Assembly (NCBI RefSeq): GCF_036108815.1
Contig: NZ_CP107985.1
Location: 5,456,001-5,520,000, forward strand
Direction: 5' to 3'
DNA from: Streptomyces sp. NBC_00353
GTDB lineage: Bacteria > Actinomycetota > Actinomycetes > Streptomycetales > Streptomycetaceae
Length of the DNA stretch: 64,000 bases
The position numbers and the translations under genes were made by a program. This document shows, piece after piece, positions 8,333-18,139 of this stretch. The notes beneath the pieces are model-generated. The model searched no databases and had not been told where the DNA came from. It was given only the letters and a program-made list of their open reading frames with translations. Within the stretch, counting starts at the first letter, position 1. Each line of letters opens with the position of its first letter.

Positions 8333-9498
8333 GCGTGCGCAGGGCAGATTCGCTCGGCGGACGGGCCGCGATCGTAGGGATCGGGGCGACCGAGTTCTCC
8401 AAGGACTCCGGGCGCAGCGAACTGAAGCTGGCCGTCGAGGCGGTGCGGGCCGCCCTCGACGACGCCGGGCTGACCCCCGCCGATGTCGACGGCCTGGTCA
8501 CCTTCACGATGGACACCAGCCCCGAGATCACTGTCGCCCAGGCGGCCGGCATCGGGGAGCTGTCGTTCTTCTCCCGCATCCACTACGGGGGCGGGGCGGC
8601 CTGCGCCACCGTGCAGCAGGCGGCGCTCGCCGTGGCGAGCGGGGTGGCCGATGTCGTGGTCTGTTACCGCGCATTCAACGAGCGGTCGGGGCGCCGTTTC
8701 GGTTCCGGGGTGCAGCACCGGGAACCGACGGCTGAGGGGACTGCGCTCGGCTGGAATCTCCCCTTCGGACTCCTCACCCCGGCCTCCTGGGTCGCCATGG
8801 CCGCCCAGCGCTACCTGCACACGTACAACCTGACCCCGGAAGCCTTCGGCCATGTCGCGGTCACCGACCGGCGCCACGCCGCGCGCAACCCGGCGGCGTA
8901 CTTCTACGAGAAGCCGATCACGCTTGCCGATCACGCCGCATCGCGCTGGATCGTCGAACCGCTACGGCTGCTCGACTGCTGTCAGGAGACCGACGGCGGA
9001 CAGGCGATCGTCGTCACCAGTGCGGAGCGGGCCCGCGACCTTCCCCGTCCGCCCGCAGTGATCGTCGCTGCCGCTCAGGGTGCCGGGCGGGCGCAGGAAC
9101 AGATGACCAGCTTCTACCGTGACGGGCTGACCGGACTGCCGGAGACGGATGTCGTCGCCGGACAGCTCTGGCGTACCTCCGGACTCGCTCCCGCCGACAT
9201 CGACGTGGGCATCCTCTACGACCACTTCACCCCGTTCGTTCTGATGCAGCTGGAGGAGTTCGGATTCTGCGGACCGGGTGAGGCCGCTGACTTCGTGGCG
9301 GACGACGCGCTGCCACTGAACACACACGGAGGCCAGTTGGGAGAGGCCTATCTGCACGGGATGAATGGCATTGCGGAGGCGGTCCGGCAGATCCGGGGCA
9401 CGTCGGTGAATCAGATACCCGGAGCGGCGAGAACGCTGGTGACGGCAGGCACGGGGGTCCCCACCTCGGGACTGATACTGGGCACGGACGGCGCGTGA
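8329..9498 (+). CDS. thiolase-fold lipid-transfer protein, probable Ltp2-like aldolase
   Basis: A 389-residue member of the SCP-x/thiolase superfamily. The N-terminal half contains AAIVGIGATEFSK and a YGGG-ACAT segment, but the nucleophilic-cysteine context of true thiolases is not conserved, as in Ltp2-type retro-aldolases. The C-terminal half contains the LPLNTHGGQLGEAYLHGMNG block where thiolases carry a catalytic histidine. In M. tuberculosis the Ltp2-ChsH2(DUF35) complex cleaves the 17-hydroxy side chain to propionyl-CoA. Location as the last gene of the coupled operon, with a DUF35 partner, supports the same chemistry here. A generic acetyl-CoA acetyltransferase annotation would be less accurate. 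Confidence 0.86.
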   Translation: MSVRRADSLGGRAAIVGIGATEFSKDSGRSELKLAVEAVRAALDDAGLTPADVDGLVTFTMDTSPEITVAQAAGIGELSFFSRIHYGGGAACATVQQAALAVASGVADVVVCYRAFNERSGRRFGSGVQHREPTAEGTALGWNLPFGLLTPASWVAMAAQRYLHTYNLTPEAFGHVAVTDRRHAARNPAAYFYEKPITLADHAASRWIVEPLRLLDCCQETDGGQAIVVTSAERARDLPRPPAVIVAAAQGAGRAQEQMTSFYRDGLTGLPETDVVAGQLWRTSGLAPADIDVGILYDHFTPFVLMQLEEFGFCGPGEAADFVADDALPLNTHGGQLGEAYLHGMNGIAEAVRQIRGTSVNQIPGAARTLVTAGTGVPTSGLILGTDGA

Positions 9499-9648
9499 CG
9501 GGGGAGCGACGGCGCGGGTGGGGCGGTGGGGCCGTCCGGGGGTGACCCTGAGTCCTGATGACGGCCCCTACTCCTTCAGGAGGTGGGGCCGACCCCACCC
9601 CTACAACCTGAGGCGGACGTGGCTTCGGGACCTGGGGCCGATCCCCCG

Positions 9649-9676
9649 GGGTAGTACCCACTCCTAGCGTGGACCT
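9649..9676 (+). promoter_or_regulatory. putative leaderless promoter of the sigma factor gene
   Basis: TAGCGT at 9665-9670 resembles a -10 element and lies 6 nt before the ATG at 9677, so the transcript would begin at or next to the start codon. No ribosome site is visible, which agrees with leaderless translation. Just upstream is a perfect small palindrome, GGGTA-G-TACCC (9649-9659), a possible operator. Confidence 0.45.
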
Positions 9677-10402
9677 ATGACCACGCCAGTCTGCACGGGC
9701 GCCTCCAGGGGAGCCACTGCCGCCACCGGATACGCGCCGCACACCTCGTCGGCGTCGCACACGCAGCACGCGCCACGCGCCTCGTCGGCGTCGCACACGC
9801 AGCACGCGCCACGCGCCTCGTCGGCGTCATACCCGCAGCACGCATCGGCCACCACGCAGGCCTCGCACACCGCGCTCACTCCGCACGGGGCGTGTGCTCC
9901 GCACGTTCCGTACCCGTCGTTCTCGTCGTTCGTGCGGGCGCGGGGGCCCGTGCTGCTGCGTACCGCGCGCTCGCTCACCGCGAATCCGAGTGATGCCGAG
10001 GACCTGCTGCAGACCGCGCTCACCAAGACGTACGTGGCGTGGGAGCGGATCGAGGATCACCGGGCGCTCGACGGTTACGTTCGCCGGGCGCTGCTGAACA
10101 CCCGGACCTCGCAGTGGCGCAAGCGCAAGGTCGACGAGTTCGCCTGCGACGAGCTGCCCGAGCAGGAGGCCTCTCCGGCGCCCGATCCCGCGGAGCAGCA
10201 GTCCTTGCACGATGCGATGTGGCGGGCCGTGCTGAAGCTTCCCGACCGGCAGCGGGCGATGGTCGTCCTGCGTTACTACGAGGACCTCAGTGAGGCGCAG
10301 ACGGCCGAGGTGCTCGGGGTGTCCGTCGGCACCGTCAAGAGCGCGGTCTCACGAGCGCTCGGCAAGCTCCGCGAGGACCCGGAGCTGATCCCTGTGCGCT
10401 GA
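9677..10402 (+). CDS. SigE-family ECF RNA polymerase sigma factor with repetitive N-terminus
   Basis: A 241-residue sigma-70 family protein of the SigE-family ECF group. Region 2 (about residues 80-145: FVRARGPVLLRTARSL, then DAEDLLQ) and region 4 (about 178-232: LPDRQRAMVVLRYYEDLSEAQ, then a helix-turn-helix with VSVGTVKSAVSRAL) are intact. Residues 1-75 are unusual for the family: a His/Ser/Ala/Gln-rich low-complexity extension encoded partly by a 36-bp tandem repeat. No anti-sigma gene is adjacent; many SigE-family sigmas lack one. The apparent promoter gives a leaderless mRNA. The next genes (SnoaL-like, acyl-CoA ligase) are separately spaced, so target genes are unknown. Confidence 0.9.
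   Translation: MTTPVCTGASRGATAATGYAPHTSSASHTQHAPRASSASHTQHAPRASSASYPQHASATTQASHTALTPHGACAPHVPYPSFSSFVRARGPVLLRTARSLTANPSDAEDLLQTALTKTYVAWERIEDHRALDGYVRRALLNTRTSQWRKRKVDEFACDELPEQEASPAPDPAEQQSLHDAMWRAVLKLPDRQRAMVVLRYYEDLSEAQTAEVLGVSVGTVKSAVSRALGKLREDPELIPVR
9745..9843 (+). repeat. 36-bp tandem repeat inside the sigma factor gene (2.75 copies)
   Basis: Two identical 36-bp units at 9745-9780 and 9781-9816 begin CTCGTCGGCGTCGCACACGC. They are followed by a partial diverging third copy to 9843. Each unit encodes a 12-residue His/Gln/Ala/Ser-rich segment (SSASHTQHAPRA). As 36 is a multiple of 3, copy-number change would keep the frame. Confidence 0.9.
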
Positions 10403-10559
10403 GCCCGAAGCTCACCGGCGGGCCGACAGCACGGCGGGCCTCGGGCCGGCAGACGGGCGGGCGCGGGCTCGCGAGGCGTTCCGGGTGGTGCGACGGTTGG
10501 GGGTATCAGCCTTCCTCCCAGGACCGGGAAACCAGAAGCCGGGAAAGGTGGCGACGGTC

Positions 10560-10955
10560 ATGGCTGAACATCCGCATGCCGCGCTGGTCCGCAAGGGCTA
10601 TGAAGCGTTCAACCGCGGTGACATGGAGACGCTGGCCGAGATTCTGGCGGGCGACGCGACCCACCATGTCCCGGGCAACAGTGCACTCTCCGGTGACTAC
10701 AAGGGCCGGGACGAGATGCTCGCGTACTACCGGCGGCTGGCCGAGGAATCGGACGGCACGATGACGGCCACGCTGCTGAATGTGCTGGTCGACGGCCGGG
10801 GGCACGCAGTGTCTGTGCATCGGGTCATGGCGAAGCGCAAGGGGCGGACGCTCGATGCCATGGGCGGGATCGTCTTCCGGATCATCGGCGACAAGGCCAC
10901 CGACCTTGACGAGTGCATGGAAGACATTGAGGTCAGCGACGCATTCTGGTCCTGA
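10560..10955 (+). CDS. SnoaL-like / NTF2-fold protein
   Basis: A 131-residue alpha+beta barrel protein of the SnoaL/NTF2-like superfamily. It has the N-terminal helix ALVRKGYEAFNRGDMETLAEIL, the conserved HHVPGNSALSGDYKGRDE region and four C-terminal strands. Members are isomerases, cyclases, hydrolases or simple binding proteins, and the sequence does not tell which. ATG 10560 was chosen with GGAAAGG upstream; an in-frame GTG at 10548 is an alternative. Gaps of 157 nt before and 155 nt after suggest an independent transcript. Confidence 0.8.
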   Translation: MAEHPHAALVRKGYEAFNRGDMETLAEILAGDATHHVPGNSALSGDYKGRDEMLAYYRRLAEESDGTMTATLLNVLVDGRGHAVSVHRVMAKRKGRTLDAMGGIVFRIIGDKATDLDECMEDIEVSDAFWS

Positions 10956-11040
10956 TTCCCGGTTGCTCGCCCCGCGGGCCCCGTCGGCATGGCGGCCAGG
11001 GGAATCCGACGGAAACCGATTCGTACTCCCGGGAGTAGTG

Positions 11041-11058
11041 ACATACCGCACGGTATGT
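11041..11058. promoter_or_regulatory. perfect-arm palindrome upstream of the acyl-CoA ligase
   Basis: ACATACCG-CA-CGGTATGT: 8-bp arms match perfectly around a 2-nt centre, the form of many TetR-family operators. It ends 52 nt before the GTG start of the acyl-CoA ligase. No regulator gene is adjacent. Confidence 0.6.
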
Positions 11059-11110
11059 GCGCAGAATCAGCGGAACCTTACTGCCGCGTAGCGCCCACCG
11101 GGAGGACGCC

Positions 11111-12760
<1,650 letters not shown>

Positions 12761-12812
12761 TCGACGGGTCCGACGGGTCCGCCACGGGCTGAGAGGGTCC
12801 GCCAGGCGAATA

Positions 12813-12852
12813 CGACGAGGGCGGTACGGGGTTTCCCGTACCGCCCTCGTCG
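12813..12852. terminator. bidirectional terminator between convergent genes
   Basis: A perfect 18-bp inverted repeat (CGACGAGGGCGGTACGGG and its complement) with a GTTT loop, placed between the acyl-CoA ligase stop (12760) and the converging PAS protein stop (12867). Confidence 0.92.
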
Positions 12853-12866
12853 CATGCGTCCGTCCG

Positions 12867-15800
12867 TCAGTTCGTGCCGATCTTCGCCAGCAGGTCGACG
12901 ATGCGGGACTGCACCTCTTCGCTCGTCGAGCGTTCCGCCAGGAACAGCACGGTCTCGCCCGAGCTGAGCTTCGGCAGTTCCGCCCGGTTCATGTCGGCCG
13001 AGGTGTAGACGACCAGCGGGGTGCGGTTGAGCTGGCCGTTCGCGCGCAGCCAGTCGACGATCCCGGCCCGGCGGCGGCGTACCTGCATCAGGTCCATCAC
13101 CACCAGGTTCGGCCGCATCCGGGTGGCCAGCGAGACCGCCTCGTCGTCGGTGGCGGCCCGCGCGACCTGCATGCCGCGGCGTTCCAGCGTCGCCGTCAGT
13201 GCCACCGCGATCTCCTCGTGCTCCTCGATCAGCAGCACGCGCGGCGGGTGCTGCTCGCTGTCGCGGGGAGCGAGCGCCTTGAGGAGTACGGCGGGGTCGG
13301 CACCGTACGCCGCTTCCCGCGACGCCTGCCCCAGACCGGCCGTCACCAGCACCGGAACCTCCGCGGCCACCGCCGCCTGGCGCAGCGACTGCAGGGCCGT
13401 ACGGGTGATGGGGCCGGTCAGCGGGTCCACGAAGAGCGCGGCGGGGAATGCCGCGATCTGGGCGTCCACCTCCTCGCGGGAGTGCACGATCACCGGCCGG
13501 TAGCCGCGGTCGCTCAGCGCCTGCTGGGTGGAGACGTCGGGCGCGGGCCAGACGAGGAGCCGACGCGGGTTGTCCAGCGGCTCCGGGGGCAGCTCGTCGT
13601 CGACCGGCTGCGGCGACGGACGGTTGGCGACCTCTACCGCGCCTCCCGGGCCGTCCAGCGGCTCCGGACCTTCGGCGCCCTCGTCGGGTGCCCCGATGGC
13701 GTATGCGCGCCCCTCGGCCGCAGGGGCGGACAGCAGCTGCCCGGAGGTGCTGGTGGTGGGAGCTGCGGCGGGCTGCGCAGCAGCGGCCGGTGCGGCGCCG
13801 GGCTGCGTGGCGGCCGGCTGCGGCACGGCGGGCTGTGCCGTGCGCTCGGCCTCGGGCGGGGCGGCGAGCTTCCGGCGTCGCCCGGCGCCGCCGAGCGTCT
13901 GGTTCTGCTGATGGGCGAGGTGCTGGACGAACGGCACGCCCTGCCCGAGCGTCCGCACGCTGAACGCGCGCCCCTGCGTCGAGTCGGCCGACGGGGAGGC
14001 GGGCATGGGGGCCTCGGCCGGCAGCGGCTGGCGCCGCGCGTCCGGCACGGGCTCGGGTGCAGGTGCAGGTACGGGTTCGGTGTCTCGCGGGCGGCTCTCC
14101 GTCACACCGGCGGGGCTGGTGTTGCCGGTGGTGTGGGTGGTGTGCCCCCCTCCGGTCCGGTCCAGGTCGTCGCCGGGGGGTGTCAGGGAAGCCGGCCCCT
14201 GTCCCGAGGTGCCGTTCTCCGCCCAGCCCCCGGGCTGCGCGGGCAGTCCGGGCTGCATCGGCTGCTGCAGGGGCTCCGGCTGCTGCGGTGCGTCGGCCTG
14301 ACGGGCCCGGCGGCGGCCGGTCGGCCCGGGGTGTGCCTGCGGCGGCGTGTGGACGTCGTCCTGCGGGGCCCGTACGGCGTCATGGCGTCCGGGCAGCGAG
14401 GCGTCCGCCTCACCGGCCGTGGGCGGGATCCGGTCGGCCTCGGCGGGCGGGAGCGCGAACGCGGTCCGCGGCCCTGTCGACTCGGCCGGAACGGACCGGT
14501 CCTGCGCGGTCCCGAGCGCCCGCCGGGCCCGCCGCCCGGTCGGCTGCGGCTGGGCCTCGCCCTGCTGCGTGTTGCCCTCGCTCTGCCCCTGGCCGGCGGC
14601 AGGAGCGACTGCCGGGAGGGCCAGCTGATTCTCGTTGCCCTGACGAGTGCGGTGTCCGCCCGCAGGCACCGGCATCGGCATCTCGACCGGAACACCCTGC
14701 GGCGGCACGGTCTGCCCGCGCTGCGGACGGCCGCCACCGCCCTGTGCGCCCTCGGCCGCCGTCACCACGGAGCCCTCGGACGGCGCCGCGGCTCCGGGCA
14801 GAGCCAACGCCTGCCCGGGCCCCTGCCCCGGCTGCGGAGACTGGGTGGACTGTGCGGGCAGCGGGGACTGCGCGGGCGCAGCGGTCGCCTCGGCCGGGCT
14901 GGGCCTCCCCCGCCTGCGGCCGGATCCCTCGCCGTGCTGCTGGGCGGGGACGAGCCCCTGAGGCGACTGCGGACCCTGCTGGACCTGCTGAGCCGACTCC
15001 TCCTGTGTCACCGTTTCGCGCCGCGCCCGCCGCCGTCCGGTCGGCTCCACCGCTGCTGTGTCCGCCCCCGGTCCGGCTTCCGCCGCACCCACCGGGCTCT
15101 CCAGGAAGGCATCCGTCGACGCCCTGCGGGCCCTGCGCCGCCCGCCGGGCGGTGTGCCCGGCTGCTCCTGCACGGCACCGGCCCCGGCAGCGCCACCGGC
15201 CGTCGCCTCCGCCGGTGCCTGCACGACGGGCGGCTCCGGCGGCATCACGGTGCCCGACCCCGCGCCCAGCGGCACCTCGAGTACATACGCGCTGCCGCTC
15301 ATCCCCGGCATCTCGTGCGTCTGGAGCACACCGCCGTGCGCCCGCACGATTCCGCGCACGATCGGCTCGTGCACCGGGTCTCCCCCGGCGAACGGTCCGC
15401 GCACCTCGATCCGTACGACCTCACCGCGCTGCGCCGCCGCCACGACCACCGTCGAGTCGACGTAGCCGCCGCCCGGCACCACACGTGCCTTGCCGGTCGA
15501 GTCGACCCCGGCGACATCCGCGACCAGATGCGCGAGCGCGGTCACCAGCCGACCCGCGTCGACCTCGGCCTCGATCGGCGGCGCGTGCACCGCGAACTGG
15601 GCCCGGCCGGGGCCGATCAGCTCCACGGCGGCGTCGATCCCGGCCGTCACGACACCGTCGAGCAGCACAGTCGCCTTGACCAGCTGCTCCGCACCGCTGT
15701 CCAGCCGCTGGAAGCCCAGCACGTTGTCGACGAGCGTCGTCATGCGGGCATAGCCGGCAGCCAGGTGGTGCAGGATCTGGTTGGCCTCGGGCCACAGCTG

Positions 15801-16916
15801 ACCCGCCGGGTCGGCGGCGAGCTTGAAGAGCTCGCCGCGCAGCTCCTCCAGCGGGCCGCGCAGCGACTCGCCGAGCACGGCGGTCAGCTGGTGGTGCCGG
15901 GCGGTCAGGTCCGTGATCCGCTCGGCCTGCTCCTCCAGCTCTGCCGCGTACCGCTCGGTCCGGTCGGCCAGCTCGGTGGTGTGCCGTTCGGTGAGCTCGG
16001 CGACTTCGGTGGTGTGCTGTTCGGTGAGCTCGGTGACCTCGGTGGTGTGGCTCTCGGTCAGCTCGGTGAGCTGCGTCGTGTGCTGCTTGGTGAGTTCCTC
16101 GTACGGCCTGCGGTCGGTGAACGTCATCACCGCGCCGACCAGCTGGTCCCCGTCGCGGACGGGCGCGGTCGTCAGGTCGACCGGCACCTGGGCGCCGCTC
16201 TTGGACCACAGGACCTGCCCACGCACCCGGTGCTTGCGCCCGGACTTGAGCGTGTCGGCGAGCGGCGACTCCTCGTACGGGAACGGCTCGCCCTCCGCAC
16301 GCGAGTGCAGGATGAGCGGGTGCAGCTCCTGGCCGCCCAGGTCGCTGGCGCGGAATCCGAGGATCTGCGCGGCGGCGGGGTTGACCAGAACGACCCGGCC
16401 GTCCGTGTCCGTGCCGACGACACCCTCGGCCGCGGCCCGCAGGATCATCTCGGTCTGCCGCTGCGAGCGGGCCAGCTCGGCCTCGGTGTCGACGGTGCCC
16501 GACAGATCCCGTACGACGAGCATCAGCAGCTCGTCACCCGTGTAGCTGCCGGCGTAGCCCGCCTGGAAGTCGTTGTACGCGGCCTGCCCGTCCTCCAGGC
16601 TGGCGCTGGTGACCTCGACCGGGTACTCGGTGCCGTCGGTCCGCCGCGCGGTCATCCGCGTCGGCTTCGTACGGCCCCGCTCGTCCGCGGCCTCGGGCCT
16701 GCGCATCGACCCCGGAATCAGCTTGGAGTCGAACTCCGGCAGCAGATCGAGCAGTCCACGACCGACGAGCGCGGTGCCCGGAGTCTCGAACATTTCGAGG
16801 GCGATGGTGTTGGCGTTGACGACCGTGCCGTTGCAATTGACGAGCAACAGCCCGTCCGGAAGGGCATCGAGTATGGCTGCGAGGCGAGCAGCGCCTCGGG
16901 ATGGCCTGCTGCTCAC
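12867..16916 (-). CDS. large PAS / degenerate kinase / receiver-domain signalling protein
   Basis: A 1349-residue multidomain protein. PAS1 (about 10-135) and PAS2 (about 150-265) are followed by a five-copy 11-residue coiled-coil repeat (about 269-330). Next is a kinase-like region (about 340-550): the expected H-box reads GESLRGPLEELR, so the phosphoacceptor histidine is missing, and the ATPase boxes are weak. Residues about 555-1110 are Pro/Gln/Ala-rich and disordered, with several GRRRAR-like basic clusters. A degenerate receiver (about 1113-1215) precedes a second receiver (about 1223-1345) that keeps Asp1275 (VVMDLMQ) and the Thr/Ser switch (VYTSAD) but has AER where the conserved Lys is expected. 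It is probably a scaffold or phosphoryl sink, not an active kinase. No transmembrane segment is seen. The ATG follows a short divergent spacer. Confidence 0.85.
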   Translation of the reverse strand: MSSRPSRGAARLAAILDALPDGLLLVNCNGTVVNANTIALEMFETPGTALVGRGLLDLLPEFDSKLIPGSMRRPEAADERGRTKPTRMTARRTDGTEYPVEVTSASLEDGQAAYNDFQAGYAGSYTGDELLMLVVRDLSGTVDTEAELARSQRQTEMILRAAAEGVVGTDTDGRVVLVNPAAAQILGFRASDLGGQELHPLILHSRAEGEPFPYEESPLADTLKSGRKHRVRGQVLWSKSGAQVPVDLTTAPVRDGDQLVGAVMTFTDRRPYEELTKQHTTQLTELTESHTTEVTELTEQHTTEVAELTERHTTELADRTERYAAELEEQAERITDLTARHHQLTAVLGESLRGPLEELRGELFKLAADPAGQLWPEANQILHHLAAGYARMTTLVDNVLGFQRLDSGAEQLVKATVLLDGVVTAGIDAAVELIGPGRAQFAVHAPPIEAEVDAGRLVTALAHLVADVAGVDSTGKARVVPGGGYVDSTVVVAAAQRGEVVRIEVRGPFAGGDPVHEPIVRGIVRAHGGVLQTHEMPGMSGSAYVLEVPLGAGSGTVMPPEPPVVQAPAEATAGGAAGAGAVQEQPGTPPGGRRRARRASTDAFLESPVGAAEAGPGADTAAVEPTGRRRARRETVTQEESAQQVQQGPQSPQGLVPAQQHGEGSGRRRGRPSPAEATAAPAQSPLPAQSTQSPQPGQGPGQALALPGAAAPSEGSVVTAAEGAQGGGGRPQRGQTVPPQGVPVEMPMPVPAGGHRTRQGNENQLALPAVAPAAGQGQSEGNTQQGEAQPQPTGRRARRALGTAQDRSVPAESTGPRTAFALPPAEADRIPPTAGEADASLPGRHDAVRAPQDDVHTPPQAHPGPTGRRRARQADAPQQPEPLQQPMQPGLPAQPGGWAENGTSGQGPASLTPPGDDLDRTGGGHTTHTTGNTSPAGVTESRPRDTEPVPAPAPEPVPDARRQPLPAEAPMPASPSADSTQGRAFSVRTLGQGVPFVQHLAHQQNQTLGGAGRRRKLAAPPEAERTAQPAVPQPAATQPGAAPAAAAQPAAAPTTSTSGQLLSAPAAEGRAYAIGAPDEGAEGPEPLDGPGGAVEVANRPSPQPVDDELPPEPLDNPRRLLVWPAPDVSTQQALSDRGYRPVIVHSREEVDAQIAAFPAALFVDPLTGPITRTALQSLRQAAVAAEVPVLVTAGLGQASREAAYGADPAVLLKALAPRDSEQHPPRVLLIEEHEEIAVALTATLERRGMQVARAATDDEAVSLATRMRPNLVVMDLMQVRRRRAGIVDWLRANGQLNRTPLVVYTSADMNRAELPKLSSGETVLFLAERSTSEEVQSRIVDLLAKIGTN
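15939..16103 (-). repeat. 33-bp in-frame tandem repeat encoding hendecad coiled coil
   Basis: Five units of 33 bp, phased at 15939, 15972, 16005, 16038 and 16071 (for example CTCGGTGGTGTG recurring on the plus strand). On the coding strand each unit gives an 11-residue block of the type TEVAELTERHT. The copy at 15939 is most diverged. Hendecad periodicity predicts a nearly straight coiled coil linking PAS2 to the kinase-like region. Confidence 0.85.
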
Positions 16917-17142
16917 GACGACGCTTCCTCCCTGATTACCGCACCTTGCCGACAGCGGGCCCCATCTTGCCCCTCGGGCCGCAGGCTGTCACTGGAGGAG
17001 TCTAAAGGCAGGGAGGGGGCATCCGACGGCGGATGAGGGGGAGCTCTCACCAAGGTTCTGTGCATACGGTGTACGACTCCTGCCCTGTGCGAGTCCTGTG
17101 AAGCCCCCGGTACGGGTCCTGCGACGGGCCCGGCCGCCGTGG

Positions 17143-17634
17143 TCAGCGGACGTTGGGGAGCACCGGCCGCAGCGTGTTCCAGCGGGCGATCTCGCAGCCG
17201 TTGGTCCGGTCGAAGGACGCGTCGACGTGCTGCCCCCGCCAGCTCCCGGTGACCCGGGCGGTGGCCGAGCCGCCGAACTGCTGGGTGCACATGGCGTCCG
17301 CGGGCACCGGACGGAAGGGGTCCGCGCCGGCATTCCCGTCCGTGGGCTGCGCGAGCTCCGCCAGCCGGTCACAGGCCTGCTGCGCCACCGGATGGGTGCC
17401 GCCCGCCGGGAGGCACCGCAGTTCGTACACGCCGTCGGCCTCCCGGTCGCCGGAGTCCGAGACCGTCACCCTCAGCTGGGTCCTCTCGGTGCCGTCGTCG
17501 CCCTGGAGCGCCGACGGCAGCGGCAGCGGAACGGGCAGCAGCGGCAGGGGGCCGGTTCCGGCGTTCGCGGCCGGTGCGGCAGCCGACAGTACGGCGAGCG
17601 ATGCGACAGCGGTGAGGACGAGGCGGCGCAGCAT
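17143..17634 (-). CDS. secreted subtilisin inhibitor-like (SSI family) protein
   Basis: A 163-residue precursor. Residues 1-26 are a signal peptide (MLRRLVLT start, hydrophobic core, ANA cleavage site). The mature part shows SSI-family features: two disulphide-type cysteine pairs (LRCLPAGG with a later QQACDRL; MCTQQFGG with TNGCEIARW), the reactive-loop region between them, and the conserved C-terminal ARVTGSWRGQ and FDRTNGCE strands. SSI proteins inhibit extracellular subtilisin- and trypsin-like proteases. The P1 residue cannot be assigned securely by eye; the ADAMCTQQ context places it near the third cysteine. The start has a clear AGGAG. No protease gene is adjacent. Confidence 0.85.
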   Translation of the reverse strand: MLRRLVLTAVASLAVLSAAAPAANAGTGPLPLLPVPLPLPSALQGDDGTERTQLRVTVSDSGDREADGVYELRCLPAGGTHPVAQQACDRLAELAQPTDGNAGADPFRPVPADAMCTQQFGGSATARVTGSWRGQHVDASFDRTNGCEIARWNTLRPVLPNVR

Positions 17635-17833
17635 GCGGAGCTCCTGTTGGACGCGGAAGAACGGCGGAGGCGGTACCCCCGTCTTCACTAACGCTCCGCA
17701 CGCCGCGGCGTTGCGCAACCCAGACGCTTTGCCCTCGTGGCCGCCTGCCTAGTACCGTAGGCGGCGATTGGAGAGACAGCGCTCAGCTGTGTCATCATCT
17801 GCACGCACCACTCGCGCTCGCGCGAGGTGTGCT

Positions 17834-17924
17834 GGAGGCGTCGCCTAGTCCGGTCTATGGCGCCGCACTGCTAATGCGGTTTGGGTCTTAAAGCCCATCG
17901 AGGGTTCAAATCCCTCCGCCTCCG
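17834..17924 (+). tRNA. tRNA-Ser(GCU)
   Basis: A 91-nt class II tRNA with acceptor GGAGGCG/CGCCTCC, long variable arm, GGTTCAAATCC T-arm and anticodon loop CTGCTAA, giving anticodon GCT. CCA is not encoded. A terminator hairpin starts 10 nt downstream. Confidence 0.97.
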
Positions 17925-17934
17925 CTTGATCGCT

Positions 17935-17962
17935 GAAGCCCCGAGCCACTGGCCGGGGCTTC
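17935..17962 (+). terminator. terminator after tRNA-Ser(GCU)
   Basis: Perfect 8-bp stem GAAGCCCC/GGGGCTTC around a 12-nt loop. Confidence 0.75.
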
Positions 17963-18139
17963 AGTCGTATCCGGACGTGGAACGTGCTCGCGGCAGCGCG
18001 GGGCGAGGTGACCGAATGAGGCGCCACAGGGCGTCTTCGCAGGTCAGAGGTGGTGTGGCTAATGGATTTCGCGTGACGGCGCAGGTCATGTAATGTTGTT
18101 CCCGCAACGCCGACCAGGCAGAAAAGCCCGGAACGCCAA

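Noticed and set aside
9721..9860. CRISPR-like array reading of the 36-bp repeats
   Set aside because: There are no spacers; units abut, keep the coding frame and lie within a sigma factor gene.
13218..17036. 1272-codon plus-strand frame opposite the PAS/receiver gene
   Set aside because: Arg/Gly-rich shadow; the minus strand carries PAS and receiver domains in order.
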